Below the pieces are notes generated by a model, which did no database searches, was not told the origin of the DNA, and saw nothing but the letters and a program-made list of their open reading frames with translations. This document shows positions 10,285-22,997 of a DNA stretch of 64,000 bases, piece after piece; positions within the stretch are counted from its first letter, which is position 1, and each line of letters begins with the position of its first letter. This DNA comes from Cranoglanis bouderius (Eukaryota > Chordata > Actinopteri > Siluriformes > Cranoglanididae), in contig CM042566.1 in the NCBI GenBank assembly GCA_023630585.1, positions 14,375,254 to 14,439,253 of the forward strand, read 5' to 3'. A program made the translations under genes and the position numbers.

Positions 10285-11144
10285 TTTATATTTGTTTATT
10301 TGTAAGTATGGAGTCCATGTCTGCATCAGGGTCAGTCTTTTGAAATGCATCATGTTCTGGAGTGTCGACTTCACTTTCTGTGTCACTTGCAAAAGTGGAA
10401 ACACTGTCGTAGTTGTAATCTGGTGCATGGTCTGATGTTGGAAAATAGTCTGGAAAACACAAAACTAAACATTATTAAAACAACATTCAACAAGTGTCAC
10501 ATGTTGTGACAGTCTGATGTTAAACTACATTATCACAATGTGGCATAGGACGGTAGAATGCAACCTCACCTCCACATCTGCAGTACTGGAACACTGACTG
10601 TTGTCATGATGCAGACTGGGATCATCAGATATGAGTAAGGTCTGTATAATGACAAATTAACATGTATTACAGAATCATTTCAACATGTACATGTTCTTGC
10701 AAAAAGATCTTTTAAAGGAAACAACATAAACTGACTAGTCACAAAAAATAAATAAATAAATATAGGACCGCCCCTGAGTACAAATATCATAGTATATGTA
10801 CAATGTGAAATCGTAAATGTAATTACATCATTAGAAATTATATTAAACAAAATGATACGTTTTGGAAGGGGGATTTTTTGCACAATGACTCTAAAAAACA
10901 GTATTGCACATAGCTGTATGAGGTGATAGTTAAAAGGAAATATCAGATGGTGGTTTAGTGTGCTAAACCCAGCTAGCCCAGCAAAGAGCAAAAATCAACT
11001 GGCTAATTTAAAAAACAGCAACAACAACAATAATAATAACATTGTTCAGAGTTTCATTATTACGAAAAAGACAAACACCATCTACTTACATTTTATCCTG
11101 TTGTCCAGTGGAGCCTCATTGGGGTTTGTGGAGTTTGTGCACAC
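10285..11144 (-). pseudogene. Exon-like cluster of an unrecognised protein
   Basis: Three minus-strand blocks look like exons. Block 11144-11090 follows an 'atatag' acceptor, reads 'VCTNSTNPNEAPLDNRIK' and ends at a good donor ('aaaat|gtaagt'). Block 10641-10570 (72 nt) has an AG acceptor and a 'ggag|gtgagg' donor. Block 10449-10285 follows 'gttttccag', reads an acidic 'DYFPTSDHAPDYNYDSVS' then 'DTESEVDTPEHDAF', and ends with a stop. The first and last blocks are phase-compatible, but the middle one would bring in a stop. The acidic style resembles tails of transposon-derived proteins. I do not recognise the family. Confidence 0.35.
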
Positions 11145-11659
11145 CTATATTTAACAAAGATGGTTACCCAAAAAAGGAAACCCAAAAAAAGTAAGGGGGT
11201 TGATCTACAAATGTCATGTTGATCAGGTATTTAATTGTACATTGCAATTTACATATGGTATCCAGTGTTCATAATTAAACACCATAAGTGCTTAGTTATG
11301 AAATACTTCAGCTGTTCCTTTATCAACAAGATGGTGGTAAGGGAGATTACTGGGCTTGAAGGTATGTGGTTTGCAAAGCCTGTGAAGTGCATGCCTGCAG
11401 TAGACCACAGTTACTCTGTTTAACCAATTACAGGCAGCTACTGTCAAAATCATTTCTTTCTTTTGGAGGCTGAAGGAGACTGAGAAGGCAGAAATAACAG
11501 CCTTAGGAACATTAAAAATTACTAGCCTTGTCATCCTCACCCACAGATGCACTGATCTCAGAGAGAACTGTTTAGTTAAAAAATGCATTTTAACACTGAA
11601 CTAGGACGTTTGTTTTTATTAGGACATATTCTTTTATTAGTTTATTAGTGTTATTGCGT
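11145..11659. other. No supported feature
   Basis: A 98-codon minus-strand frame (11588-11292) lacks any motif I recognise. I see no repeat ends. Confidence 0.3.
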
Positions 11660-12209
11660 TAATCCTGTTCCTAAGTTGTGTCCCAAATGATGTACTATAC
11701 ACTATGCGCTCTACCGTCTAGTGTTTGAATTTTAGAAGGGCAGTATCGCCTCAAATGGAACACTATCGTTTTTTTTATTAACGGGAAGTATAAGCCGCTT
11801 CCTAGTCGATGGCACATGACGTCAAACACATGTAATGCAACGCCGCTAGCGTTAGCAGAATACCCAGAGTCGACGATAATTAATTTCTTCATTTTACTGT
11901 TTATGTCAATGTTACCTTTTATGCCCAACATGACCTCAGTGGGTCACACAAAAAGTGTGTGACCCAAGTCCTCTAAAGCATGGGAGCATTTTTGTTATAT
12001 ATAAATTGGACAAACAGTTCTGTTAATGTACAGTTTTAGTCTGAAGTTTACATTTGTAACACTCAGTTTGTGGATTTTATTTTAAAGAAACAAAAAAATG
12101 GTATTGAAAATGTGGCTTTTTAAAAAATCCGATCAAACGATTAATCGAAAAGATAAAAATAATCGGCCGAATAATCGATTATGAAAATAATCATTAGTTG
12201 CAGCCCTAG
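11660..12209 (+). mobile_element. hAT element remnant (BED-type), internally deleted
   Basis: The right end (about 12130-12209) is the characteristic 'aataatcattagttgcagcc' terminal sequence of a fish hAT family, rich in 'aatcgat' motifs. At about 11973-11993 the plus strand contains 'aaagcatgggagcatttttg', which encodes KAWEHF. That is the start of the BED zinc finger of hAT transposases. The whole catalytic body between the BED start and the 3' end is missing. A left terminal repeat was not found, so the left limit is approximate. Confidence 0.55.
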
Positions 12210-13499
12210 TATGATTACACACCATTCCATGCATTCCATTCTATGAATTTCTCAGCATGGTTAGTTAACAGTACTCATGACAGGAGAACTGTGCTGGTGG
12301 AACGGTTTTAGTGAATTTATTAAGAAGAACTGAATAGGGGAAATGCCTGAGACTTTGTTTTGGTCTGTGAAGGAGACATTCTAATCCTCATTTTGCTGTA
12401 CCACAATGGAAAAAAAGAAAGCCGTAACCATGTTGTCAAGCCCAGATCAGTACAGAACAGCACGATCCAGCAATGGTAACCATTTGGCCTGATGATGGAA
12501 ACGCACCTAAAGATATCAAGATGTGCTAGCAACATTTATTTCTATGGACACATGTATAGTTCAATGCTGTGTCCAATTGTTTGGATAAAATCCAGCTGAC
12601 AGCCACTGACTCCAAAAAAAATTGCACATAGTAAAGGGTATGTCATTGCAGCCAGGAGCATGAAATATTGTAGACAATAGTGCACTCCTTTCAAATTTCT
12701 GATTTGTACTTAAGCCATATGCTGTTTATGTGGGTTTTTTTTTTCAAATTAAGGGTAACAACTATTCCAAAGGTAAAAAAAATGGTTAGTCTTTGTAATT
12801 TATCATAAAAATGTGAAAATGTTACATTTTATAACTTGTTAACCCATTACCAAACATGTTTCAACCTCTCCCCTCCAACCACCTTTTATATAAAGACCAC
12901 ATTCAATCCCACTCAACATTTTTTAGTTCAATACTCTGTTTCACTCAGAAATATCATATTACAGAAGTAAAAATGGTTGCGAATGATGTTTAATGTTGAC
13001 TTTTTTTGGACACTGCTCAAAGTATCTGATATTTGTATTTCTGTATTTTCAGTAATGATACTTTTTTTTTTTCAAGCCACCTTGAATGGCTACTGCAGAA
13101 AGATGTAGCAAATGAAGAATTGGAAGCCAGGGCCTCAAAGGCTAGCCATTATATTACAGAAAAGACAATGGACATTAACAAACAAAAAAAGAATGTAAAT
13201 GGTGGGAGTATCCAGTATGTGCAGTGGAGGATATTTTTTTGTACTAGTAAACAAGTAAACTGCAACATGTGTTTTTCTTTATTAAATAATTAACTAAAAT
13301 TAATTAGAAAATTGTCTTGGTCTTTATTTATCTATGAACACACACTAAGAAATGTGATATGTAACACATATGAGAGTTTTGTTGTGGTGTTGCTGGGATC
13401 ATACCAGTGTCTAAAAGACAACATATGCCGGTCTATCAACACACCCGCTTCCCGTGCTGGAGCACTAAACCAGCATTGGAAGCATTATTTCTGCACAAA
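12210..13499. other. AT-rich stretch; one weak exon-like block
   Basis: No repeat ends are recognised from 12210 to 13030. A block at about 13078-13270 follows a poly-T tract and AG. It reads 'LLQKDVANEELEARASKASH' on the plus strand, helical and charged, with no family recognised. The rest to 13499 is featureless. Confidence 0.25.
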
Positions 13500-13866
13500 C
13501 CCAGTAAGACTCAGTACTACTGCACACTGCACTTTATATAGCTGCATCAGTCATTTTATACTACGGAACTTGTTTTTGCTGCCAGTATTGCTGCTATACT
13601 TGTGTTGCTACATTACACAATAGCTTACCGTTACAGTCCATGTTTACAGTTTACAGTTCATGTTCTGTGTATTTACTGTCCTGTGTATTTATTGTTTTGT
13701 TCTGTGTATTTATTGTTTTGCACTCGTCTCACACTGTTGTGTATTTGCACTTTATGTAGTCTTGCGTACTGTTCCGTGTTGCACCATGGTCCTGAAGAAA
13801 TGTTATTTCGTTCCAATGTATACAAGCTATATAGAGGAATGACAATAAAAACCCACTTGACTTGAC
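13500..13866 (+). mobile_element. 3' untranslated tail of a non-LTR retrotransposon
   Basis: It contains a stretch with repeated 'tgtgtatttattgttttg', then 'caccatggtcctgaagaaat', 'tatatagaggaatgacaata' and a terminal 'acttgacttgact'. Short pentamer tails (TTGAC)n after 'caataaaa' are typical of fish LINE 3' ends. Body and reverse transcriptase are absent. The clade is not certain. Confidence 0.6.
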
Positions 13867-13965
13867 TGGAGACCAGCAAACCAGCAACCAGCTGGTCCCA
13901 GCGTGCAAAACATATCTTATGGTGGTGACCAGCAATGCTGGATTTTTCAGCAGGGAAACCAAGTG
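13867..13965. repeat. CCAGCA-rich dispersed repeat fragment
   Basis: Several 'accagcaa' units ('gaccagcaaaccagcaacca') and a reverse-oriented partner about 60 bp away form a weak foldback. It resembles a dispersed fish repeat, but I cannot name it. Confidence 0.35.
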
Positions 13966-14127
13966 CATCTGCACTACCAGCAGTCATAAAAATACACACA
14001 CAGGATAATATAAAGTGAATCAGTGGGCTTCCTGTAACAGGCCCAGCACTGTAGATTCCTGTAGGCAATCAGTGTCTGTGACAGAGAGTGACACACCCCC
14101 TAGATTTGATCTCCATTTGGGCTAAAA

Positions 14128-14290
14128 TACACTATATGGCCAAAACACCCTGGCCATCACACCCATATGTGAGCCCTACTGTTGCCAGAAAGTTGTAAGT
14201 TGTCTAGAATATTTTTGTATGCTGTAGCACAAATATTTCATTTCACTGTAACTAAGGGGCCAATCCTGTTTCATTCCCAAACCTCGGGAT
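14128..14290 (+). mobile_element. Tc1/mariner fragment, family L copy 1
   Basis: It begins 'tacactatatggccaaaaca' and continues 'catcacacccatatgtgagc', the left-end sequence of the element whose deletion derivative lies at 53533-53756. A short internal piece ('ttcactgtaactaaggggcc') follows, also seen near 53190. No right end is present. Confidence 0.55.
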
Positions 14291-14647
14291 ATAATGTATT
14301 GGTCAGCCCTAATAGTTTAATTGTCAAGCTATTGATAGATATAAAATTGTAGCCCTCCCATTTAATATCACCACCAGCCTCCACTGGCTGGGCATGATGG
14401 TATTCTTGTTAGAAGATGTTGGTGTTGGTGTTTTGTTTATTTTAACATATTATTGCAGTGCTTTAACACATGTTAGGCATGAAATAAACTGTTGTGCCAA
14501 GAAGTGTGTTTGTACAGAGAGATGTGTGACAGGAAGAAATGCAAACTTGGTATTGAATAATGTTTGTTAGCAAATGTGAAAACTGCAGTATTGCTTTCAG
14601 GGATTTCATTCAAAGATAATATATAAGTGTACCAGGTATATAAGTAG

Positions 14648-14833
14648 GGTGGTACGGTAGCACCCACAGCTCCAGGGTCCTTGATTCGGTCCTGAGCTCA
14701 GGTTATTGTGTGTGTGGAGTTTCACGTGTTCTCCCCTTGTTTGTGTGGGTTTCCCTGGGGTTCTCTGGTTTCCTCCCACCTCCAAAAAGATGCCAGCAGG
14801 TGAATTGGTGACTCTAGATTGCCCAAAGGTGTA
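14648..14833 (+). mobile_element. tRNA-derived SINE-like repeat, 5' part
   Basis: It starts 'gggtggtacggtagcaccca' (A-box-like) and has 'ccttgattcggtcct' (B-box-like), followed by 'tgtggagtttcacgtgttct' and 'tttcctcccacctccaaaaa'. These blocks are those of a SINE-like repeat widespread in fish. The copy is cut by Tc1-E and resumes at 16105. Confidence 0.7.
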
Positions 14834-16102
14834 CAGTGGTGCTTGTGAACCATTTAGAATTTTCTATATATCTGCATAAATATCACCTAAAACATCATCA
14901 GATTTTCACACAAGTCCTAAAAGTAGACAAAGAGAACCCAATTAAACAAATGAGATAAAAATATTATACTTGGTCATTTATTTATTAAGGAAAATGATCC
15001 AATATTACATACCTGTGAGTGACCTGTGAACCTCTAGGATTAGCAGTTAATTTGAAGGTGAAATTAGAGTCATGTGTTTTCAATCAATGGGATGACGATC
15101 AGGTGTGAGTGAGCACCCTGTTTTATTTAAAGAACAGGGATCTATCAAAGTCTGAGCTTCACAACACGTTTGTGGAAGTGAATCATGGCACAAACAAAGG
15201 AAATTTCTGAGGACCTCAGAAAAGGAGTTATTGATGCTCATCAGGCTGGAAAAGGTTACAAAACCATCTCTAAAGAGCAATACGTGTAATAGTCTGCAAG
15301 GTTACAAAGGAACCCAAGGTAACTTCTATGCAACTGAAGGCCTCTCTCACATTGGCTAATTTTTATGTTCGTGGGTCCACCATCATGAAAACACTGAACA
15401 ACAATGGTGTGCATGGCAGGGTTGCAAGGAGAAAGCCACCACTCTCCAAAAAGAACACTGCTGCCCTTCGGCAGTTTGCTAACGATCATGTGGACAAGTC
15501 AGAAGGCTATTGGAAAAATGTTTTGTGGATTGATGAGAACAAAATCAAATTTTTGGTTTAAATGAGGTGTTATTTGTGGAGAAAGGAAAATACTGCACTC
15601 CAGCATAAGAACCTTATCCCATCTGTGAAACATGGTGGTGGAAGTACAATGGTTTGGGCCTGTTTTGCTGCATCTGGGCCAGGACGACATGCCATCATGA
15701 TGGAACAATGAATTTAGAATTATACCAGCGAATTCTAAAAGAAAATGCCAGGACATCTGTCCATGATCTGAATCTGAAGACAAAGTGAGTCATGCAGCAA
15801 GACAATGACCCCAAGCACAAAGTCGTTCTACCAAAGAATGGTTAAAGAAGAATAAAGTTAATGTTTTGGAATGGCCAAGTCAAAGTCCTGGTTCACATAC
15901 TTTTGCCACTCACAGATATGTAATATTGGATAATTTTCCTCAATAAGTAAATGACCAAGTATATTTTGTCTCATTTGTTTATTTGGGCTCGCTTTGTCTA
16001 CTTTTAGGACTTTTATGTGTGAAAATCTGATGATGTTTTTGGTCATATTTATGCAGATATATTTAAAAAATTCTAAAGGGTTCGCAAACTTTCAAGCAAC
16101 AC
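14834..16102 (+). mobile_element. Tc1/mariner element, family E, inserted in a SINE
   Basis: The inverted ends are 'cagtggtgcttgtgaaccat' and 'ttcgcaaactttcaagcaac', with a long matching subterminal region ('cataaatatcacctaaaaca' against the right side). A TA duplicate lies at 14832-14833 and 16103-16104. Removing the element rejoins the SINE sequence. At 1.27 kb it is shorter than normal because the transposase 3' part is deleted. Confidence 0.88.
15185..15890 (+). pseudogene. Tc1-E transposase, 3'-deleted
   Basis: The start at 15185 reads 'MAQTKEISEDLRKGVIDAHQ' then 'GYKTISK', the first helix-turn-helix of Tc1 proteins. It then breaks. Out-of-frame pieces follow, including the first-Asp region ('NVLWIDENKIKF', near 15530) and 'VMQQDNDPKHK' with the second Asp near 15800. 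The text runs directly from 'EWPSQSPG' into right-repeat sequence, so the box with the catalytic Glu and the C-terminus are lost. Confidence 0.8.
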
Positions 16103-16104
16103 TA

Positions 16105-16205
16105 AGTGTGAGAGTGTAAATGCGTGTGTGGTGCCCTATGATGGACTGTTCCAGTGTTCCTGGGATAGGCTACGGATCCACTGTGACCCTGACGAGGTAA
16201 AGCAA
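16105..16205 (+). mobile_element. tRNA-derived SINE-like repeat, 3' part
   Basis: It continues the SINE from 14833: 'gtggtgccctatgatggact' then 'ttcctgggataggctacgga' and 'ccactgtgaccctgacgagg'. The same 3' block occurs at 50385-50460 with an ATGG tail. Confidence 0.7.
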
Positions 16206-17300
16206 TTCCCAAGAGGAATGCACAGGCAAGTGATGGAGCACAGGCAATTGCAGTCACAGGCAATACTAAGTGGTTTTCCAAAAACCACTAGTCCAAACAC
16301 AGCAGCGGTACAGGCATTCTTACTAGGTCCAAATACATTATATAAATTTTACATATACACGTGGAATAGCTCACATAGTGTAATGGTGTGACTAACAGTA
16401 AAAATAGTGGTCTTTCTCTACTTGCTTCTGACTTAGGAAAGAGTTCATAAATATAACGAAGAGGGCCAACTGATTTGTCTGAAGCATGTGTGATCTCAGT
16501 ATTACATATTTGTTATTCGATATAACTGCCACTTGCCAATAACTGATTTTCTTTTCAGATATATTTCAGAGGCTTTGATGTACCTGTTAACTGTGTTACA
16601 ATAATTGCTAAGGAGAGATCTATGAATCAAGTGAGCAAAGAGGGGAGATAAGGGGAAAGGGCTGTGAGAACAGAGCTCCAGCTTCTTTCAGCAAGTTGTC
16701 AGGCTATCCATTAATAGGTTGAATCTTCAGGTGTGTACAAAATAAATATCCAGGGACAACAAGGCAGGACAGAGGGTGAAGGGGTCATTTACCCTGGGGC
16801 CAGGTCACATTCTCTGCCTCTTAACCTTGCTGTGAAAGAAGGCACTTCAGAAGGAAGGCGAGTCTGAACAGGAATGTCATTAGAGGGAAAGGTTTTGAGA
16901 AATTCTATGACTGAATAACCCAAATCATCCTTTATGATTATTTAGTATTCAGCCCAGCATCCACTGTCTCTTTGATTCTGGTTCAGAACCACTACTGAGG
17001 TTTGTATCACTTTTATTTCCTCACTTTTTTTTTTTTTTTTTTTTTTTTTAAATATACATTAAAGGACCCAAATGACCTCTGATCCCCTGACATATGTCTC
17101 ATCACCATGTGCCTTCCAGATGTGCAAATGCCTAAGCTTGTGACCACCACACTCACCTCTAGGTGGCAGCACTAAAAGTCTTTTAGGAATATTTTAGATG
17201 TATGCAAGTAAAAAGTATATTCCCATGATTTTGAAAGAAATTTTTTTGTTTTGAGTGTTGACAGTAAGTTTAAGTAACACCAGATTGCAGTGGGACATTC
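16206..17300. other. No gene seen; poly-T tract
   Basis: A T-tract of about 24 bases lies near 17027-17050. No frame or repeat end is supported in this 1.1-kb stretch. Confidence 0.35.
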
Positions 17301-17310
17301 CATTTCAAGT

Positions 17311-17830
17311 GGTCCAATACAGGTTTCTCGACCATTTTTAATTTTCCTAATTTTCTTTTTGAGTGATTACCTCTATGTATTGGCATTACAAAACCAGTTT
17401 TTTTTTTAAAATTATTATTTAAATTATTATAATTTTTTTTTTTACTTACATAATTTTACTTTTAACTATGACGGTCATCTTTGTCTCGTGGAGCTAGGAT
17501 GGTCCTATCTCCTTGGAACAAAAACTTTTTCTGTTTTCTAGAGCACATTACAAGGTACATTGACATTTTTTTTATTTCCCTGTACCTTGTAATGTGCTAT
17601 AGAGATCAGGACCATCCTGAGCAGAAATATTGAGGTTTCTGTAAACAGCTTTATGGTATAACCAAAAAGATGTCAGTCACGGTTAAACCAGGTAAAATCA
17701 TTTTTTAAAAACCTGGTGATTTTGCAATGCCAGTACATAGAGGTAATCATTCAAAAAATGAGAAAATTTTTAAACGGTCAAGCAACCAACTTTACAATTA
17801 TTGGACCACTTGAGATCGACCGACAGGTTT
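17311..17830. repeat. Foldback inverted repeat FB-1
   Basis: Two arms of about 245 bp face each other. The inner arm ends are perfect over 17 nt ('agcacattacaaggtac' at 17542-17558 against its complement at 17582-17598) with a 23-nt loop. The outer parts match as 'tgattacctctatgtattgg' on the left against 'tacatagaggtaatcattca' on the right. Arm sequences recur at the two ends of FB-2 (22998-24370). No coding capacity, so it is a MITE-like element. Confidence 0.85.
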
Positions 17831-18897
17831 ATAAAAAAAATATATCTTTGTTAAACATCGGTGTGCAACAATTATTGGCAGCCCTATGATTTCATATGAG
17901 AAAAATATATTTGAAGTATTTTCCCATTGATATTTTATATTTTTTTAACACCTGGGTGACTAGGAACAGGAAATTGTTCAGCCATGATTTCCTGTTTCAC
18001 AGGGGTATAAATATGAGGTAACACATAGGCCAAATTCCCTTAGTCATTCATAATAATGGGTAAGACCAAGGAATATAGCTGTGATGTGCAGCAAAAGGTT
18101 GTTGAGCTTCACAAAATGGGAAGTGGCTATAAGAAAATAGCACAAGTATTGAAAATGCCCATTTCCACAATCAGGGCAATAATTAAGAAGTTCCAGTCAA
18201 CTGGAAACGTTATGAATCAACCTGGAATTGGACGTGTGTCTATATTGTCTCAACGCACTGTGAAGAGGACGGTTCGAGTGGCCAAAAAATCTCCAAGGAT
18301 CACAGCTGGAGAATTATAGAAATTAGTTGCGTCTTGGGGTCAGAAAGTCTCCAAAACTACAATCTGAAGTCACCTGGACATTTTATCAGGATACATGGCA
18401 TCATGGACTCTATCAAATATCAACAGATATTAAATGAAAACCTGACTGCCTCTGCCAGAAAGCTTAAAATGAGCCGTGGTTGGATCTTCCAGCAGGACAA
18501 TGATCCAAACCATACATCAAAATCAACACAAAAATGGTTTACTGACCACAAAATCAAGGTCCTGCCCTGGCCATCCCAGTCCCCTGACTTGAAACTCATA
18601 GAAAACCTGTGGGGTGAACTGAAGAGGAGAGTCCACCAGTGTGGACCTCGAAATTTGAAGGGTCTGGAGAGATTCTGTATGGAGGAATGGCCTCAGATCC
18701 CTTGTCATGTATTCTCCAACCTTATCAGGTATTACAGTAAAAGTGTGTTTATTTGCAATTGTTTAATATCCATGAGGGCAGAATATTTTTATTAATATTT
18801 TTAACAAAAGATCAAAAGGTTAAACAATAAAGACAATTTTTCACAGCCTTCTTTTGCTCATATTTACCAAGGGTGCCAAAATTAGTGGAGGGCACTG
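17826..18897 (+). mobile_element. Tc1/mariner element, family B copy 1 (B1), left end truncated
   Basis: The right end is intact: 'ttagtggagggcactg' at 18882-18897 followed by TA. The left inverted repeat is cut by the FB-1 junction. It begins within the repeat near 'caggtttataaaaaaaatat'. Other pieces are at 45542-45763 (terminal repeat alone) and 59108-60108 (B2). Confidence 0.82.
18056..18760 (+). pseudogene. Tc1-B1 transposase, internally deleted
   Basis: The start at 18056 ('MGKTKEYSCDVQQKVVELHK') begins 87 open codons. They cover the first helix-turn-helix ('GYKKIAQVLKMPISTIRAI') and the linker, ending at a stop at 18317-18319. A deletion removes the first catalytic Asp region. From about 18370 the frame resumes: 'FIRIHGIMDSIKYQQIL', 'GWIFQQDNDPNHTS' (second Asp), and 'SPDLKLIENLWGEL' (Glu), reaching the C-terminal part near 18760. 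Loss of one catalytic Asp makes it inactive. Confidence 0.85.
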
Positions 18898-18957
18898 TAT
18901 TAAGTTCTCCGTTTCAACTGCCAAAAGCAGTTGATAAGAGCTCAAGTATACCCTTCA

Positions 18958-18960
<3 letters not shown>

Positions 18961-19020
<60 letters not shown>
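18961..19020. repeat. Compound (TC)n(AC)n microsatellite
   Basis: About 20 TC units followed by about 9 AC units. The same TC-to-AC order recurs at 24495-24587, and its complement at 22754-22881. Confidence 0.95.
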
Positions 19021-19021
<1 letters not shown>

Positions 19022-19598
19022 AATAGCCCCAGGTGGAGCTGAAATAGGTGGCCTCATGTGGAATGGCAGAGCTGGTGGCGTACAACAGGTAGTGTGCTGT
19101 GGTACCCATGGTAGAGCACTGGCGATGTGCGTAAAGTGTGCCAGGATAGTGGAGGGTTTGGTGGTCCAGACTTGTTTACTGGGTAGAGCCAATTTAAACA
19201 AACATGGATGCCTGTTAAAACCTTCCCCTTTCTTTTTGCACAGCATCAGCTTATTCTGGCACATTCTTATAATGCATAGTTGTGTTTGTGTGTGTGTGTG
19301 TGTGTGTGTGACCAAAGACCAAAGTTTTCTTATGCAGACTGCAAGAGTTTTCCTGGCACAAGGGGGTGGGGGCGGGCATATAGCTGTGTTAGAAAATTAG
19401 TCCGTTATACTCTTTCTCACTTTAGGTGGCATATAGATAGAACTCCTGCTCTACTCTGTAACTTATGGGTAAATAATGGATATTGGTTCACTTAATGTTT
19501 GTGTTACAACTGGAAAAGAATAGTGGTTTACTGGAATATTCCATCTGAAGATGTCTTTGGATTATGATGTAATGGTTTGGGTTGGGTATAACATCAGT
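19021..19598. other. No gene seen; short TG run
   Basis: A TG run lies at about 19285-19310. Open frames here include the neighbouring microsatellite and are not credible. Confidence 0.4.
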
Positions 19599-19600
19599 TA

Positions 19601-21166
19601 CAGTGGGGGGGGGGGTATTTGATCCCCTGCTGATTTTGTACGTTTGCCCACTGACAAAGAAATGATCAGTCTATAATTTTAATGGTAGGTGTATTTTAAC
19701 AGTGAGAGACAGAATAACAACAAAAAAATCCAGAAAAACGCATTTCAAAAAAGTTATAAATTGATTTGCATTTTAATGAGGGAAATAAGTATTTGATCCC
19801 CTATCAATCAGCAAGATTTCTGGCTCCCAGGTGTCTTTTACACAGGTAATGAGCTGAGATTAGGAACACCCTCTTAAAGGGAGTGCTCCTAATCTCAGCC
19901 TCTTACCTGTATAAAAGACACCTGTCCACAGAAGCAATCAATCAATCAGATTCCAAACTCTCCACCATGGCCAGGACCAAAGAGCTGTCCAAGGAGGTCA
20001 GGGACAAGACTGTAGACTTACACAAGGCTGGAATAGGCTACAAGACCATCGTCAAGCAGCTTGGTGAGAAGGGACAACAGTTGGTGTGATTATTCGCAAA
20101 TGGAAGAAACTGTCAGTCTCCCTCGGTCTGGGGCTCCATGCAAGATCTCACCTCGTGGAGTTTCAATGATCATGAGAACAGTGAGGACTCAGCCCAGAAC
20201 TACACGGGAGGATCTTGTTAATGATCTCAAGGCAGCTGGGACCATAGTCACCAAGAAAACAATTGGTAACACACTACGCCATGAAGGACTGAAATCCTGC
20301 AGCGCCCGCAAGGTCCCCCTGCTCAAGAAAGCACATGTACAGGCCCATCTGAAGTTTGCCTGAATGATTCAGAGGAGAACTGGGTGAAAGTGTTGTGGTC
20401 AGATGAGACCAAAATCGAGCTCTTTGGCATCAACTCAACTCACCATGTTTGGAGGAGGAGGAATGGTGCCTATGACCCCAAGAACACCATGCCCACCGTC
20501 AAACATGGAGGTGGGAACATTCTGCTTTGGGGGTGTTTTTCTGCTAAGGGGACAGGACAACTGCACCACATCAAAGGGACGATGGACGGGGCCATGTACC
20601 GTCAAATCTTGGGTGAGAACCTCCTTCCCTCAGCCAGGGCATTGAAAATGGGTCGTGGATGGGTATTCCAGCATGACAATGAGCCAAAATACACAGCCAA
20701 TTAAACAAAGGAGTGGCTCAAGAAGAAGCACATTAAGGTCCTGGAGTGGTCTAGCCAGTCTCCAGACCTTAATCCCATAGAAAATCTGTGGAGGAAGCTG
20801 AAGGTTCGAGTTGCCAAATGTCAGCCTCGAGACCTTATGACTGGGAGAGGATCTGCAGAGGAGTGGGACAAAATCCCTCCTGAGATGTGTGCAAACCTGG
20901 TGGCCAACTACAAGAAACGACTGACCTCTGTGATTGCCAACAAGGGTTTTGCCACCAATTACTAGGGGTCAAATACTTATTTCACTCATTAAAATGCAAG
21001 TCAATTCATAACTTTTTTGAAATGCGTTTTTCTGGATTTTTTTTGTTGTTATTCTGTCTCTCACTGTTAAAATACACCTACCATTAAAATGATAGACTGA
21101 TCATTTCTTTGTCAGTGGGCAAACGTACAAAATCAGCAGGGAATCAAATACTTTTTCCCCCAACTG
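19601..21166 (+). mobile_element. Tc1/mariner element, family F copy 1 (F1), near full length
   Basis: The inverted ends are 'cagtggggggggggtatttg' and the complementary right side 'aaatactttttcccccaact'. They extend for about 190 bp with 'ttttgtacgtttgcccactg' at both sides. TA flanks are at 19599-19600 and 21167-21168. The length of 1566 bp is that of a complete Tc1. Partial copies lie at 24808-25240, 36048-36110 and 51241-51307. Confidence 0.92.
19967..20965 (+). pseudogene. Tc1-F1 transposase, almost full length
   Basis: The start 'MARTKELSKEVRDKTVDLHK' at 19967 and the stop at 20963-20965 give about 333 codons, the family norm. Order: helix-turn-helix 1 ('GYKTIVKQLGEKG'), a frameshift near 20070, the second DNA-binding half, a frameshift near 20365, then 'KVLWSDETKIELFG' (first Asp), 'HGGGNILLWGCFSAKG', 'GWVFQHDNEPKY' (second Asp), a TAA stop at 20702-20704, and 'SPDLNPIENLWRKL' (Glu). 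All three catalytic residues are present. Only about three lesions separate it from an open frame, so it is among the youngest elements in the window. Confidence 0.9.
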
Positions 21167-21168
21167 TA

Positions 21169-22884
<1,716 letters not shown>

Positions 22885-22997
22885 GAAGTAGCATGTAATT
22901 TGTTGTCACTTGTCTGTCATGGAATTCATGGACACAGCATTTAAAAAAAATAATTATGACAAATAGATCATGTTGTTTTAAGGAGCATAGCTGCTTA

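Noticed and set aside
11292..11588. 98-codon minus-strand frame
   Set aside because: No motif or splice sites; composition not distinct from flanks.
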